NCBI RefSeq assembly: GCF_001519055.1
Contig: NZ_KQ954285.1
Location: forward strand, 186,001 to 250,000
DNA from: Novosphingobium sp. Fuku2-ISO-50
GTDB taxonomy: Bacteria; Pseudomonadota; Alphaproteobacteria; Sphingomonadales; Sphingomonadaceae
DNA length: 64,000 nt
Reading direction: 5' to 3'
Numbering within the stretch: position 1 is the first letter of the stretch; each line of letters starts with the position of its first letter. Under the pieces are notes generated by a model. It had not been told where the DNA came from and did no database searches. It saw only the letters and a program-made list of their open reading frames with translations. Positions 18,008-27,374 of the stretch are shown one piece after another. A program made the position numbers and the translations under genes.

Positions 18008-21000
18008 TCAATAATCCTTGGTGAATTTCAGGCTGATCGATTCATCATAGACCGTGGAGATCGTGCCGAGCAGCGACAGCCAGCGGGTCAGGCGAAATTC
18101 GATCGAGCTTGCACTGTAGCCGTGCCCGTCGGTGACCAGTTCGACGTAGAATTTGCGCCCGAGGTATTTGCCCACCGCTACCGCCGTGCCGCGCCCGATG
18201 GTGGGGTCTGCGCTCAACACGCGCAGCCGATCGAGCCCGATCGCGCCGCGCAGCTTGTTGATCGGATCCAGCCCGCCGCCCCCGCGCAAGGCAGCCAGCG
18301 CCGAGGCAAGCTGAATCGCCTCGGGCGCGGAAATCTGCGAAATCGAGCTGCCGAACAGGATACGGCTGAGCAGTTCTTCTTCGGGCAACGCAGGGGTCGA
18401 GGCAAATGTGATCTGCGGGTGCTGCGACGATCCGGCGATGCTGATCGTTGCGGAAATGTCGTTGGCATCGCCGGTGGCGACGATGTCGAGCTGCGGATCG
18501 ATCGGGGTTTCCCCGTTGAAGCGGATCCGCCCGCGCGTCAGATCGAACCGCTTTCCCGCGAATTCATAGCTGCCCCGGATCACTTCGGCGCTGCCAAAGA
18601 CTTGCGGCGTCGTGGTGTCGCCGCGCACGCGCACGTCGGTCTGCCACTCGCTTTCAAGCCCCATGCCGCGCACGTCGATCCGGTTCGCGCCGGTGGCATC
18701 GATCAGCAGTTTCCATGGCGCGCCGCGCGGCGGCGGCGGCGCGACATCGGCGGGCGTGTTGCGCTCGGTCACCGCGATTGTCGGCAAGCCTTGCGCTGCG
18801 GCGGTACGGCCCAGCACCCAGCGGGCACGATCGATCCGCAGCCGCCCGGCAACAGTGCCGCCCTGCCCGTCGGAAACGATACGCATCGGCCCGGTGATCG
18901 TCGCGCCCATTTCCGGACGATTGACCAGTTCGGCGTTCGTCGCGCCAAGGCGAATGTCGACTTTCGGCCGTTGTGACGACACGTCGCTGAAATCGATCGA
19001 TCCGCTGCCGGCAATGCGTCCGCCGTTGGCCGTCGTTCCGGTAAAGTGCGCCAGCGACAAATGCGCCCCGCTGAAGCTGCCGACGAGATCGATGTTCTGG
19101 ACATCGGACCCGCTGATCGCGCTTTGCGCGCGCATGCCGTGGCTGGCAACCGCGCCGGTCAACACCGGATTGTCGATCGTGCCGGAAACATCGGCGGCCA
19201 CACCGACCGGCCCGGTCAGATCGAAGGCATCGATCGCCGCCAGCCGCCACAAGGCATCGGCCGGCCCGGCATAGCGCAATTGTCCGCGCAGCCGACCGCC
19301 GCGCACGCGCTCGATCATCGTTCCGCCGCGCGGCAAATCGGAGACCAGTGCTTCCAGCCGCATGCGCGGCGCCTTGCCCTCGCGCGCCACCGCGCGCACC
19401 TGAACCGCGCGTTCGTCAAGCTTTGCCACCAGCGCCAGATCGAGCGGGCGCGACGTCAGCACCAGGCCCGATCGGGTCATCCCCGTAACCGCCAGCGCGG
19501 CGTGCCCTGCCGGCGCGCCGGTGTGATCGTTCTGATAATCGATCACGCCCGAAGCATAGCCGCCAAGGCCGAGGTTCGCATAGACGATGTCGAGCGCCGA
19601 CAAGGGCATGCGCGACACCGCGACATGCAATTCGGTCTCGCTTCCGGCAAAGGCGATGGCCCCGATCCGCCCGCTGGCGATCACCGCGCCGCTGCCGAAG
19701 CTGATCTGGCTCGGCTCCAGCCGCCAGCCATCGCCATCGCGTGTCAGGATCGCGCGGCGCGGCATGGTGATCGCATTTCCGGCGTAATCGCCCGCGACAT
19801 AGGCGATCACCCGGTCGGGCGCAAAGGCGGCGGTGCCCTGCAAGGCAAAGCGCGTGCCGCGCCGCCCGGCAAGCGAGGCCGTAATCGAGCCCGAGCCGTT
19901 GACCACTGTCGCATCGGCGATCAGCCGACCGATAAACAGCCCGCCGACCGCGACCCCTTGTGCCTGGAGCGAGCCGTCGAGCGTGGCATCGCCCGCCGAA
20001 AACAGGCCCTTGAGCGTGACTTTGGCCTGCCCGATGGTGATCGGCTTGTCCCCGCCGAACTTTGCCGCATGGGCGTTGATCGCCGCATCGACCGCTTGCC
20101 CCCCCTCGCCCGGCGCGCCCTTGCGCCCGGCCAGATGGATCGTGCCGTCGAGCCCGCCGCCTGCCAGTGTCAGATCGCCGTCGAGCCCGTCCGCGCCAAA
20201 CGCCAGCGTTCCGCTCAGCCGGGTATCGAACACGCGCACATCCGACAACGTCATCCGCGCCGGATCGCCGGGACGCGGATCGGAAGGAATGCTGAAATCG
20301 ATCGCCGCCGCGATCGGGCCAAGCCGCGAATCGCCCTTTGCATCCAGATGATACCCGCCCGGCGCACTCGCGAGCGCAAGCGTGACCGCCTTGACCCCGG
20401 CCGCAGGCACAGGGTCGGCCAGATGGGCCTCTGCGCGGGTTGTGCCGCGATCGATCATCGCTTGCGCATCAAAAGCGCCATAGTCGGCATGGCGGCCCTC
20501 GGTCGCAAGATCGAGCTTTCCGTCGGGGCCGTAGCTGCCCTTGACCGTCATCGTCACGCGCGGCGAGGAAATCCGCATGTCGGCAAATTGCAGCGGGCGC
20601 AGCGCCCCCCAATGCAGGCTGCCCGCCAGATGCGCGGTTTGCCCGGCAAAGGCGCTCAGCCCGGCATTGGCAAAGTGCCCGGCATTGCCCGCATAATTGA
20701 CCGCCAGCGTCCAGGGAATGCCCCGCCCCGCCACGAGCACGCCTTTGCCCGTCGCATCGAGCGTCCCCAGCTGCGGCACGCCAAAACCATGCGTATCAAC
20801 CCGCCCGGCCAGCGCATAGCCGCCGCGCCGGACATCGCCCTTGAGCACGAGATCGGCCGTCACGCCGCGCCCCGCCAGATGCCAGCCATCGCCCGACAGC
20901 GTGGTGCCGTCAAAGCCGAGCGCCCCGGTCAGCCGCGCCCCGGCGAGCCGTTGGTCAAGCCATGGCGTCCCGGTATCGACCCGCGCAACGCTGACCGCGA

Positions 21001-22282
21001 GGGGCACGTCGAGCCGCCCGCCCTGCCGGGTCATGCGCCAATGCGCGACCCCTGCGCCATGCAGGCCGTCAAACCGCGCCGTACCCGCCGCAAGCCGGGT
21101 CAGCGCCAGATCGTGGCGGATGGCAAGATCGGTAAAGGCGCCGTCGAGCCGCGCGGTCAGCACCGCCGGGCCCGGCTGAACCGATGCGCGCCAGTCTGCG
21201 GGCAAAAGGTCCGGCCGCACCAGCCGCAGCGTCAGCGCCAACGCGTCGGCGCGGTTTTTTGCCAGATCGATCGCGCCCTGCCCGTCGAGGCGCGCCAGCG
21301 CATTGGCGAGGTGATAGCGCCCGGCGAGCCGCGCATCGACAAACGACCCGGCATAAGTCACGGCCAGCCGATCCCCGGCCAATTGCGCGGGGAGCCCTGC
21401 GATGGCCGCCGCCGGACGCAGCAGCGCGACAAGACGGTATTGCCCCGCACGATTGTCGACCAGCCCGCCTGCCATGCGCTTCCCGTCAGCTTCGGCCAGA
21501 ACCCAGCCGTGCCATTGCGAAAAGCGCCCCGCGCCGCCGATCCGCGCGACAATACCGTGATGCACACCGGTCAGCCCGGCAAGCAGCCCGTCACGCGGCG
21601 CGCGATAGTCGAGATTGAGTGAAAAACGGTCGCGGTCGGGCTCGCTGTCGAGATGCAGCGACAGGCGATCACGCCCGCCCAGCCGTCCGCCGCACGACAG
21701 GAGCAGGCGCCCGCGATGAATGTCGGCGCGCGCGGCGAGATCGATGCGCCGCTTTGCCCCCGCCAGCCCCGGCGCCACGGTCAACCCGTCGACGCGGAAG
21801 CGATCGATCCGGATGTCGAAATCAGGCAGGATCGGCGCGGTGGGATCGGTGGGATTGAGCCGGGGCGCCCGCAGCAAAAGCCCGCGATGCAGCGTCAGGT
21901 TACGGATATCGAGCCCGCCGCCCAAGCCGGCAAGCAGCCGCAGCGCCGGCAACGGGCGCCAGTCCAGCTCGATGTCGGGCACATTCATGAACCGCCCGGC
22001 GGGATCGGAGAACACCACGTTGTGCAATTGCGACGTGCCGAACAGCGACCCGTCGATCCGCCCGATCGTGATCACCAGCCCGGTCTGCAATTTCAGCGCG
22101 GCGATCCGGTCGGTCACCAGCCGATGCCCCAGCGGCGAATCGAGCACGAGCAGCCCGAAGGCGATCATCGCGGCAAGCCCGAGCGCGATCAGCCCGGCCA
22201 GCCGCAGCGCCGCCGCAGCCCAGGTCCGCCTGCGGGGCGGTTCCTGCGGGGAGGATGGGGGCGGGGGCGCGGTCTCGCTCAT
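18008..22282 (-). CDS. tamB: Translocation and assembly module inner-membrane protein TamB
   Basis: TamB spans the periplasm from an inner-membrane anchor to outer-membrane TamA and helps outer-membrane protein insertion and/or lipid transport. The 1424-residue product has a Pro-rich cytoplasmic N-terminus, one TM helix (about 25-47), a long beta-helical repeat region rich in Gly, Asp and Leu, and the conserved C-terminal TamB domain from about residue 1080 on, with LLSRILFGSS and a terminal beta signature ending in SLKFTKDY. The ATG at 22282 shares a base with the tamA stop (TGATG). It is the last gene of bpt-tamA-tamB. Confidence 0.93.
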   Translation of the reverse strand: MSETAPPPPSSPQEPPRRRTWAAAALRLAGLIALGLAAMIAFGLLVLDSPLGHRLVTDRIAALKLQTGLVITIGRIDGSLFGTSQLHNVVFSDPAGRFMNVPDIELDWRPLPALRLLAGLGGGLDIRNLTLHRGLLLRAPRLNPTDPTAPILPDFDIRIDRFRVDGLTVAPGLAGAKRRIDLAARADIHRGRLLLSCGGRLGGRDRLSLHLDSEPDRDRFSLNLDYRAPRDGLLAGLTGVHHGIVARIGGAGRFSQWHGWVLAEADGKRMAGGLVDNRAGQYRLVALLRPAAAIAGLPAQLAGDRLAVTYAGSFVDARLAGRYHLANALARLDGQGAIDLAKNRADALALTLRLVRPDLLPADWRASVQPGPAVLTARLDGAFTDLAIRHDLALTRLAAGTARFDGLHGAGVAHWRMTRQGGRLDVPLAVSVARVDTGTPWLDQRLAGARLTGALGFDGTTLSGDGWHLAGRGVTADLVLKGDVRRGGYALAGRVDTHGFGVPQLGTLDATGKGVLVAGRGIPWTLAVNYAGNAGHFANAGLSAFAGQTAHLAGSLHWGALRPLQFADMRISSPRVTMTVKGSYGPDGKLDLATEGRHADYGAFDAQAMIDRGTTRAEAHLADPVPAAGVKAVTLALASAPGGYHLDAKGDSRLGPIAAAIDFSIPSDPRPGDPARMTLSDVRVFDTRLSGTLAFGADGLDGDLTLAGGGLDGTIHLAGRKGAPGEGGQAVDAAINAHAAKFGGDKPITIGQAKVTLKGLFSAGDATLDGSLQAQGVAVGGLFIGRLIADATVVNGSGSITASLAGRRGTRFALQGTAAFAPDRVIAYVAGDYAGNAITMPRRAILTRDGDGWRLEPSQISFGSGAVIASGRIGAIAFAGSETELHVAVSRMPLSALDIVYANLGLGGYASGVIDYQNDHTGAPAGHAALAVTGMTRSGLVLTSRPLDLALVAKLDERAVQVRAVAREGKAPRMRLEALVSDLPRGGTMIERVRGGRLRGQLRYAGPADALWRLAAIDAFDLTGPVGVAADVSGTIDNPVLTGAVASHGMRAQSAISGSDVQNIDLVGSFSGAHLSLAHFTGTTANGGRIAGSGSIDFSDVSSQRPKVDIRLGATNAELVNRPEMGATITGPMRIVSDGQGGTVAGRLRIDRARWVLGRTAAAQGLPTIAVTERNTPADVAPPPPRGAPWKLLIDATGANRIDVRGMGLESEWQTDVRVRGDTTTPQVFGSAEVIRGSYEFAGKRFDLTRGRIRFNGETPIDPQLDIVATGDANDISATISIAGSSQHPQITFASTPALPEEELLSRILFGSSISQISAPEAIQLASALAALRGGGGLDPINKLRGAIGLDRLRVLSADPTIGRGTAVAVGKYLGRKFYVELVTDGHGYSASSIEFRLTRWLSLLGTISTVYDESISLKFTKDY

Positions 22283-24552
22283 CAGAATGCCTGCCCCAGC
22301 GCGATATACACGCCGATCCGGCTGTCGTGCGGATAGGGATTGAGCGGGGTGCCGATGTCGATACGGATCGGCCCGAATGTGGTCTTGTAGCGCACGCCGA
22401 TGCCCGCGCCGAATTTGGCCCCGCGCATCGTCGGCGTGGGTGTCGTGCCCGTCATGCCCCCATCGAGAAACGGCACCACGCTGAACGCCCCGTTGAACAG
22501 CCCGGTACGCACCCGCGCCTCGAGCGAGAATTCGCTGACCGACAGGCCGCCAAGCGGATTGTTGCTCGAATCGCGTGGCCCCACCGCCTGATAGGCATAG
22601 CCCCGGATCGAGGCCCCGCCACCGGCATAGAGCCGCTGCGACGGGGCGATATTGTCGATCGAGGTGCCGCTGATCGAGGCGAGACGCACCCGCCCGGCCA
22701 GCACGACCAGCTTGGACACCGGCTGATAGGCGCTCGCGTCGAACTGAGTCATGACATAGGACGAACGCGGCCCGTCCTGAATCGAGATGGCGGGCGACAC
22801 GGTGCCCGCGATGCGAATGCCGCGCACCGGATCGAGCAGATTGTTGCTGCCGTCATAGGCCAGCGTCATCGGCAAGGCGCCGATGAAATAGGCGGTAAAC
22901 GGCGTACCCGGCGCCGAGCCTGCGGCCAGTTCCCTGGTCGCGATCGCCTCGATCTCCAGCGACCATGCCCATCGCTTCTGAAAGATCAGCGTGCTCTGTT
23001 TGCTCAGGCTGGCGGTCGCCGACAGCGTATGCGCGTCATAGGCGTCGGTGTTTTGCACCTGAGCGTAAAGATCAGCCGTAAATGCCTGATCGCGCGCAAG
23101 GAAATTGCTGCGACGGAAAGTCAGCCCGGCAAGTTCGTCGCGCGTGCCGAGCACCCCGCGCACACGCACCATGCCTTCGGGCGGAAACATGTTGCGATCT
23201 TCCCAACTGCCCTCGACATAGAACCCCTGGCCGCTCGACTGGCCGATCTGCGCGGTCACCGAATGCTGCGGCCCCTTGGTCAGCGTGACATCGAGATCGG
23301 CAATCCCCGGCGCGGCGGCAGTGGGCGGGCTCACTTCGCGCGGAGCGATCGTGACCCCGCCGACGATCCCCGTCGACAGCACGGCCTGACGGAAATCGTC
23401 GACCAGACGGTGATCAAAGGTCTTGCCCCGACGGAAGCGGGCCATGCGTTGCAAATGTCGCGCGTTGATGAAGCGAGGCAGCGAGCTGGTTACCTGACCA
23501 AAGACATATTTGCCCCCGGTCGTGACCGGAAGCGCAAGATCGGCGTTCAACGCTTCGTGATCGACGGACAAGGCGGGATCGCCGACTTTGGCAAAGGCAT
23601 AACCGATATGCCCGAGCTGATCGATCAACCGCCCGCGTGCAGCGAGGATCGTCTCGGTGTTGGCCGGATCGCCGGTCTTGAGCGCAAAGGCGGTGATCAG
23701 CGCGGTCTGATCGGGGCTGCGCGCAATGTCGCCAAGGTCGATCGCCGCAAGCGGATAGCGCGGGCCGGGCACGATTTCGAACCGCACGGTCGCCGCCGGC
23801 GGCGTCGGCCCATGCGCTTTGACCGTGGGCGCAGACGGTTGCACAGCGATCGCCGCCGCCGAAAGCCCGACCAGATTCTGGCTGACTTCGGCATCGTAAT
23901 AGCCATAGACCCGCAAGATCTGGATCAACACGCCGACATCGTCCTGCGCGCGCCGCGACATCTGCGCAAGGTTGTCATCCCCCCGTCCGAGCGTGCGCAG
24001 CGACGACAGTTCGTCAAAACGATCGAGCAGATCGTCCATTTCGGGCAGCGCCGTATCATGCGGGAAAACGAGATCGATCCCCGGCCCGGCATGGCGGACC
24101 ACCGCATCGGCACCCAGCGGCCCCCGCCAGCCGCCGCGCGGCATGGCAACGTCAAGCGCCGCGCCGGCTTCGCGCGTGACGCTGGCCACGTCGGCAATGT
24201 CGGGATCGGGGCTCAGCAGTTCGACCGGGGGCACCTCAAAGGTGTCGGGCCAGGCGATGGTCAACCCCGGAATGGCCGACCCCGGAATCGCCCCCGCAGC
24301 AGCCCCGGAGACCGGCGCGATGCCGTCATGGCCGTCAAGCCAGGTGACATCGGGCAGGCTTTGCGGATCGGGCGCATGATGCGCGGCGTCGGTATCGAGC
24401 GCCCATTGCTGGGGATCGGCGACCGCGCTGTCGGGGATCAGCGCGGTCAACGCAGGATCGGTCGGCTGCGTCTGCGCCTCTGCCGGAACCGACACCAGCG
24501 CGGCGATGAGCGCCCAAAGGCAGACCGACCCGGCATTCCGGAAATCGGTCAC
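22282..24552 (-). CDS. tamA: Outer-membrane autotransporter assembly protein TamA (BamA family)
   Basis: A 756-residue outer-membrane protein with a signal peptide (SVCLWALIAALVSV, cleavage near PAEAQ), POTRA domains containing YGYYDAEVSQ and IGYAFAKVG, and a C-terminal Omp85 beta-barrel with the RGYAYQAVGPRD loop motif, ending in GVYIALGQAF with the terminal aromatic. A low-complexity Asp/Pro/Ala stretch (about 30-130) before the POTRAs is unusual. I chose GTG 24552, just after the bpt stop, because it gives a compact signal peptide; ATGs at 24588 and 24600 inside bpt are alternatives. It pairs with tamB directly downstream. Confidence 0.9.
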   Translation of the reverse strand: MTDFRNAGSVCLWALIAALVSVPAEAQTQPTDPALTALIPDSAVADPQQWALDTDAAHHAPDPQSLPDVTWLDGHDGIAPVSGAAAGAIPGSAIPGLTIAWPDTFEVPPVELLSPDPDIADVASVTREAGAALDVAMPRGGWRGPLGADAVVRHAGPGIDLVFPHDTALPEMDDLLDRFDELSSLRTLGRGDDNLAQMSRRAQDDVGVLIQILRVYGYYDAEVSQNLVGLSAAAIAVQPSAPTVKAHGPTPPAATVRFEIVPGPRYPLAAIDLGDIARSPDQTALITAFALKTGDPANTETILAARGRLIDQLGHIGYAFAKVGDPALSVDHEALNADLALPVTTGGKYVFGQVTSSLPRFINARHLQRMARFRRGKTFDHRLVDDFRQAVLSTGIVGGVTIAPREVSPPTAAAPGIADLDVTLTKGPQHSVTAQIGQSSGQGFYVEGSWEDRNMFPPEGMVRVRGVLGTRDELAGLTFRRSNFLARDQAFTADLYAQVQNTDAYDAHTLSATASLSKQSTLIFQKRWAWSLEIEAIATRELAAGSAPGTPFTAYFIGALPMTLAYDGSNNLLDPVRGIRIAGTVSPAISIQDGPRSSYVMTQFDASAYQPVSKLVVLAGRVRLASISGTSIDNIAPSQRLYAGGGASIRGYAYQAVGPRDSSNNPLGGLSVSEFSLEARVRTGLFNGAFSVVPFLDGGMTGTTPTPTMRGAKFGAGIGVRYKTTFGPIRIDIGTPLNPYPHDSRIGVYIALGQAF

Positions 24553-24556
24553 CGGC

Positions 24557-25387
24557 TCAGGCGCGCGAACAGGCCGTGATAAGGCCATCCTTTCCGGCAT
24601 CCTCGGCGATGCGGGAACCGGCGCCGAGACGATCGATGGCAACCGCCTGTTCGACAGGGTCGAATCGTTCCCAGCCGTCGCGGCCGAGCCGCTCCATAGG
24701 CCGGAAGCGGACCTTGTATTGCATGCATGACGATCCTTCGACCCAATAGCCGAGATAGACATAGGGCAGGCCGATGTCGTTCGCGTGCCGGATGTGATCG
24801 AGAATGATATAAGTGCCAAGCCCGGTCCGCGTCGGATGATGAGGATCGTAAAAACTGTAAACCATCGAGAGCCCGTCCCCCTGATGATCGGTCAGGCACG
24901 CCCCGACCAATCGACCAGGAGAGCCATCGACATTGGGCTCCCGATATTCGACGACATAACTGCGTACCGGTGTATGCTCCACCATGTCGGCAAAGTCGAC
25001 CTCATCCATCGTTGCCATGCCACCGCCGGGATGACGCACCGACAAATAGGCCTGAAGCAGCTCATACTGTTCCGGAGTCGACCAGGGCTTGCACACCGAG
25101 ACGATCAGGTCGGCATTCTGCTTCGCGGTTCGACGCTGGCTGGACGAAGCGCGAAACTCGCGCGCCGCGACGCGCACCGAAACGCATGCCGTACACCCGT
25201 CGCAGCTCGGTCGATAGGCGACCGTCTGGCTGCGGCGAAAACCGATCCGGCTGAGCGCGTCGTTGAGCTCGTCGGAATTGGCGCCTTTCAGCTCGGTAAA
25301 CACCTTGCGCTCGGTCCGGCCCGGCAAATAGGGGCACGGGCCGGGGCTGGTGACGAAAAAGCGGGGGAAGCGAACCGGGGCGCTCAC
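24557..25387 (-). CDS. bpt: Aspartate/glutamate leucyltransferase (Bpt; ATE1 family)
   Basis: Bpt transfers leucine from Leu-tRNA onto proteins with N-terminal Asp or Glu, marking them for ClpS/ClpAP in the N-degron pathway. The 276-residue product has the family signatures: N-terminal cysteines C18 and the cluster CDGCTAC (62-68), [25 protein letters not shown] and YKVRFRPME. The start is GTG at 25387 ([10 protein letters not shown]), which aligns with family N-termini. The tamA start follows or overlaps its 3' end. An arginyltransferase specificity is possible, since the two types are close. Confidence 0.92.
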   Translation of the reverse strand: MSAPVRFPRFFVTSPGPCPYLPGRTERKVFTELKGANSDELNDALSRIGFRRSQTVAYRPSCDGCTACVSVRVAAREFRASSSQRRTAKQNADLIVSVCKPWSTPEQYELLQAYLSVRHPGGGMATMDEVDFADMVEHTPVRSYVVEYREPNVDGSPGRLVGACLTDHQGDGLSMVYSFYDPHHPTRTGLGTYIILDHIRHANDIGLPYVYLGYWVEGSSCMQYKVRFRPMERLGRDGWERFDPVEQAVAIDRLGAGSRIAEDAGKDGLITACSRA

Positions 25388-25467
25388 GAGACGGCCAATG
25401 TCCTTTGCTGCTGCCGGAAGAGCCCGGCATCTGCCAACGCCTGCGACAATGCCGCACCCGCCGACGC

Positions 25468-25485
25468 GGTTAAAGGACTTTAACC
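25468..25485. promoter_or_regulatory. Palindrome between bpt and ilvA, possible operator
   Basis: The sequence GGTTAAAGGACTTTAACC has 8-bp perfect arms around a 2-base centre and lies 80 bp upstream of the bpt start, in a 206-bp gap that holds no gene. Its form fits a dimeric regulator site; no regulator can be named. Confidence 0.35.
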
Positions 25486-25593
25486 ACGAAAATCACACTC
25501 GGAACAGGGCTTGCTCATCCAAAATCGGCGCTGCGTGCCCCGTCGCTTCGCCGCTGTCCCGGCGCAGGACAGCCGCAAGGCGAGACGTAAAGA

Positions 25594-26835
25594 TTATCCC
25601 AGTTCGACTTGTTCCAGCTCGTAGCCGCGCGCGCGCAGCGCTTCGACCAGGCGGTCGATCTGGTCGCGATCGCGCGCCTCGCATTCGATCTCGGCAGTCA
25701 GGCCCTTGGCGGGCAGCGAGGTAAAGATGCGCTGGTGCCAGACTTCGAGGATGTTGACCTGATGACGGTTGAATTCCTCGACCACCTTGAACAGGGCGCC
25801 GGGGCGATCCTGCAGCGTGATGCGCAGCCGACCGAGCCGCCCCGAGCGCGCCAGATCGCGCAGGAGCACATTGGCGAGCAGGCGCGTGTCGATATTGCCG
25901 CCGGTCAACACGATGCCGACTTTGTGCCCGGCAAAAATTTCGCGATTGGCGATGACCGCGGCCAGCCCTGCCGCGCCCGCACCTTCGACGACGGTCTTTT
26001 CGATCTGCAACAACAGCGAGACCGCCTGTTCGAGATGGGCTTCGTCGACCAGCACGATGTCATCGACCAGCCCCGCCAGAACCGCCGAGGTAAACGTGCC
26101 CGGCTCCTTGACCGCGATGCCTTCGGCCAGCGTATCGCCGCCGCAGGGCAGGTCTTCATGCTTCAGCTTGTCGAACATCGACGGGAACAACAGCGCCTGC
26201 ACGCCGATCAGGCCGATATTCGGATTGATCCCGCGCGCCGCCGTGCCCATCCCGGTCAACAGCCCGCCGCCGCCGATCGGCACCGCCAGCATGTCGAGAT
26301 CGGGCACGTCTTCGAGCATTTCGAGCGCCACGGTGCCCTGCCCCGCCGCGACATGCGGATCATCGAACGGATGGACGAAGGTCAGCCCCATCTGCCGCTC
26401 CATCGAACGGGCATGGGCATAAGCCTCGTCAAAGGTTTCGCCTTCGAGCACGACCGTGCCGCCGACGCTTTCGGTCTGCATGATCTTTACCGTCGGCGTG
26501 GTGCGCGGCATCACGATCGTGACCGGCACACCTAGGCGCGTGCCATGGTACGACAGCCCTTGCGCATGGTTCCCGGCCGAAGCGGCGATCACCCCGCGCC
26601 GGCGCTGCTCCTCGGTCAATTGCAACAGCGCGTTGAGCGCGCCGCGCTCCTTGTATGCGGCGGTGAATTGCAGGTTTTCGAATTTCAGCCAGATTTCCGC
26701 CCCGGTCATCGCGCTCAGCGTCTTGCTGTGCATCGTCGGCGTGCGAACGACTTGCCCGGCAATGCGCGTCGCGGCGACTCGCACATCGTCAAGGGTCAGG
26801 CTGGGGACGGTTTCGGAAAAAGCAGGAGCTGTCAT
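25594..26835 (-). CDS. ilvA: Threonine ammonia-lyase (threonine deaminase) with ACT domain
   Basis: The enzyme converts threonine to 2-oxobutyrate. It has the PLP lysine in AAYKERGAL (K62), ASAGNHAQG, the glycine loop PIGGGGLLTG and a C-terminal ACT domain from about 335 (RITLQDRPGALFKVV). At 413 residues with a single ACT domain it is the shorter, catabolic or type-2-like form rather than the 514-residue biosynthetic IlvA. ATG 26835 (MTAPAFSETV) is used rather than a GTG two codons earlier. It lies 42 bp downstream of the VanZ-like gene on the same strand. Confidence 0.93.
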   Translation of the reverse strand: MTAPAFSETVPSLTLDDVRVAATRIAGQVVRTPTMHSKTLSAMTGAEIWLKFENLQFTAAYKERGALNALLQLTEEQRRRGVIAASAGNHAQGLSYHGTRLGVPVTIVMPRTTPTVKIMQTESVGGTVVLEGETFDEAYAHARSMERQMGLTFVHPFDDPHVAAGQGTVALEMLEDVPDLDMLAVPIGGGGLLTGMGTAARGINPNIGLIGVQALLFPSMFDKLKHEDLPCGGDTLAEGIAVKEPGTFTSAVLAGLVDDIVLVDEAHLEQAVSLLLQIEKTVVEGAGAAGLAAVIANREIFAGHKVGIVLTGGNIDTRLLANVLLRDLARSGRLGRLRITLQDRPGALFKVVEEFNRHQVNILEVWHQRIFTSLPAKGLTAEIECEARDRDQIDRLVEALRARGYELEQVELG

Positions 26836-26877
26836 CTGCACGCCCCTAATCCAAAGAGCGCGCGATGGGAACGGGCT

Positions 26878-27279
26878 TCAAGGGCGGTTTCTTGACCGAT
26901 CGCGACCAAATTGCGCCAGCGCGATCAGCCCGGTCATGACCGCGATCGCCACAGTATCGGCAATCCAGTCGCGAATGTCGCAATCGCGATGGAGCGACGG
27001 GATCGACTGCGTCACCTCGATCAGCGCGCCAAGGAACGACAGTCGCTCGGCAATGCGCCAGCGCGGCGCATCCGGAAATGCGAAAGCGGCGAGCAAAGTC
27101 AGCGTGGCAAAAGCCAGCATGTGTTCAAATTTGTCACCCAGCGCATCCATCGGCATGTGCGGCGGATGCGGCAAGAGCGCCATCGTCACGGCGAAGGCGG
27201 ACGCCAGCCAGAACAGAACCTGCGCAAGGGGGTGCGACATCATCGAGCGCGGGTGGGGCGATGCAGCGGATTGGATCAT
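26878..27279 (-). CDS. VanZ-like small membrane protein
   Basis: A 133-residue membrane protein with about four hydrophobic segments. It carries the VanZ-family core DKFEHMLAFATLTLL and the later LIEVTQ...DIRDWIADTVAIAV block, whose acidic and Gln/His residues are typical. VanZ relatives have loosely defined roles in glycopeptide resistance and envelope biology. The start may be ATG 27279 or one of two adjacent ATGs at 27243 and 27240, which would remove a 12-13-residue hydrophilic leader. It precedes ilvA, probably by chance. Confidence 0.75.
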   Translation of the reverse strand: MIQSAASPHPRSMMSHPLAQVLFWLASAFAVTMALLPHPPHMPMDALGDKFEHMLAFATLTLLAAFAFPDAPRWRIAERLSFLGALIEVTQSIPSLHRDCDIRDWIADTVAIAVMTGLIALAQFGRDRSRNRP

Positions 27280-27374
27280 GCCAAAGCGCTAGCTGCTGCC
27301 TTCGCCCCCGACAAGCGCGATCGCCCCTTCAAACGGACTGGCAAGCGACGGCAAACCGGTTAAACACGTCAGTC

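Noticed and set aside
19046..21622. Long plus-strand open frame of 858 codons opposite tamB
   Set aside because: It is the antisense of a high-GC gene; its translation is Arg/Gln/His-rich with no domain, while the minus strand reads as a clear TamB.
22255..24579. Long plus-strand open frame opposite tamA
   Set aside because: Same reason: Arg-rich shadow of TamA codons; no ribosome site or family match.
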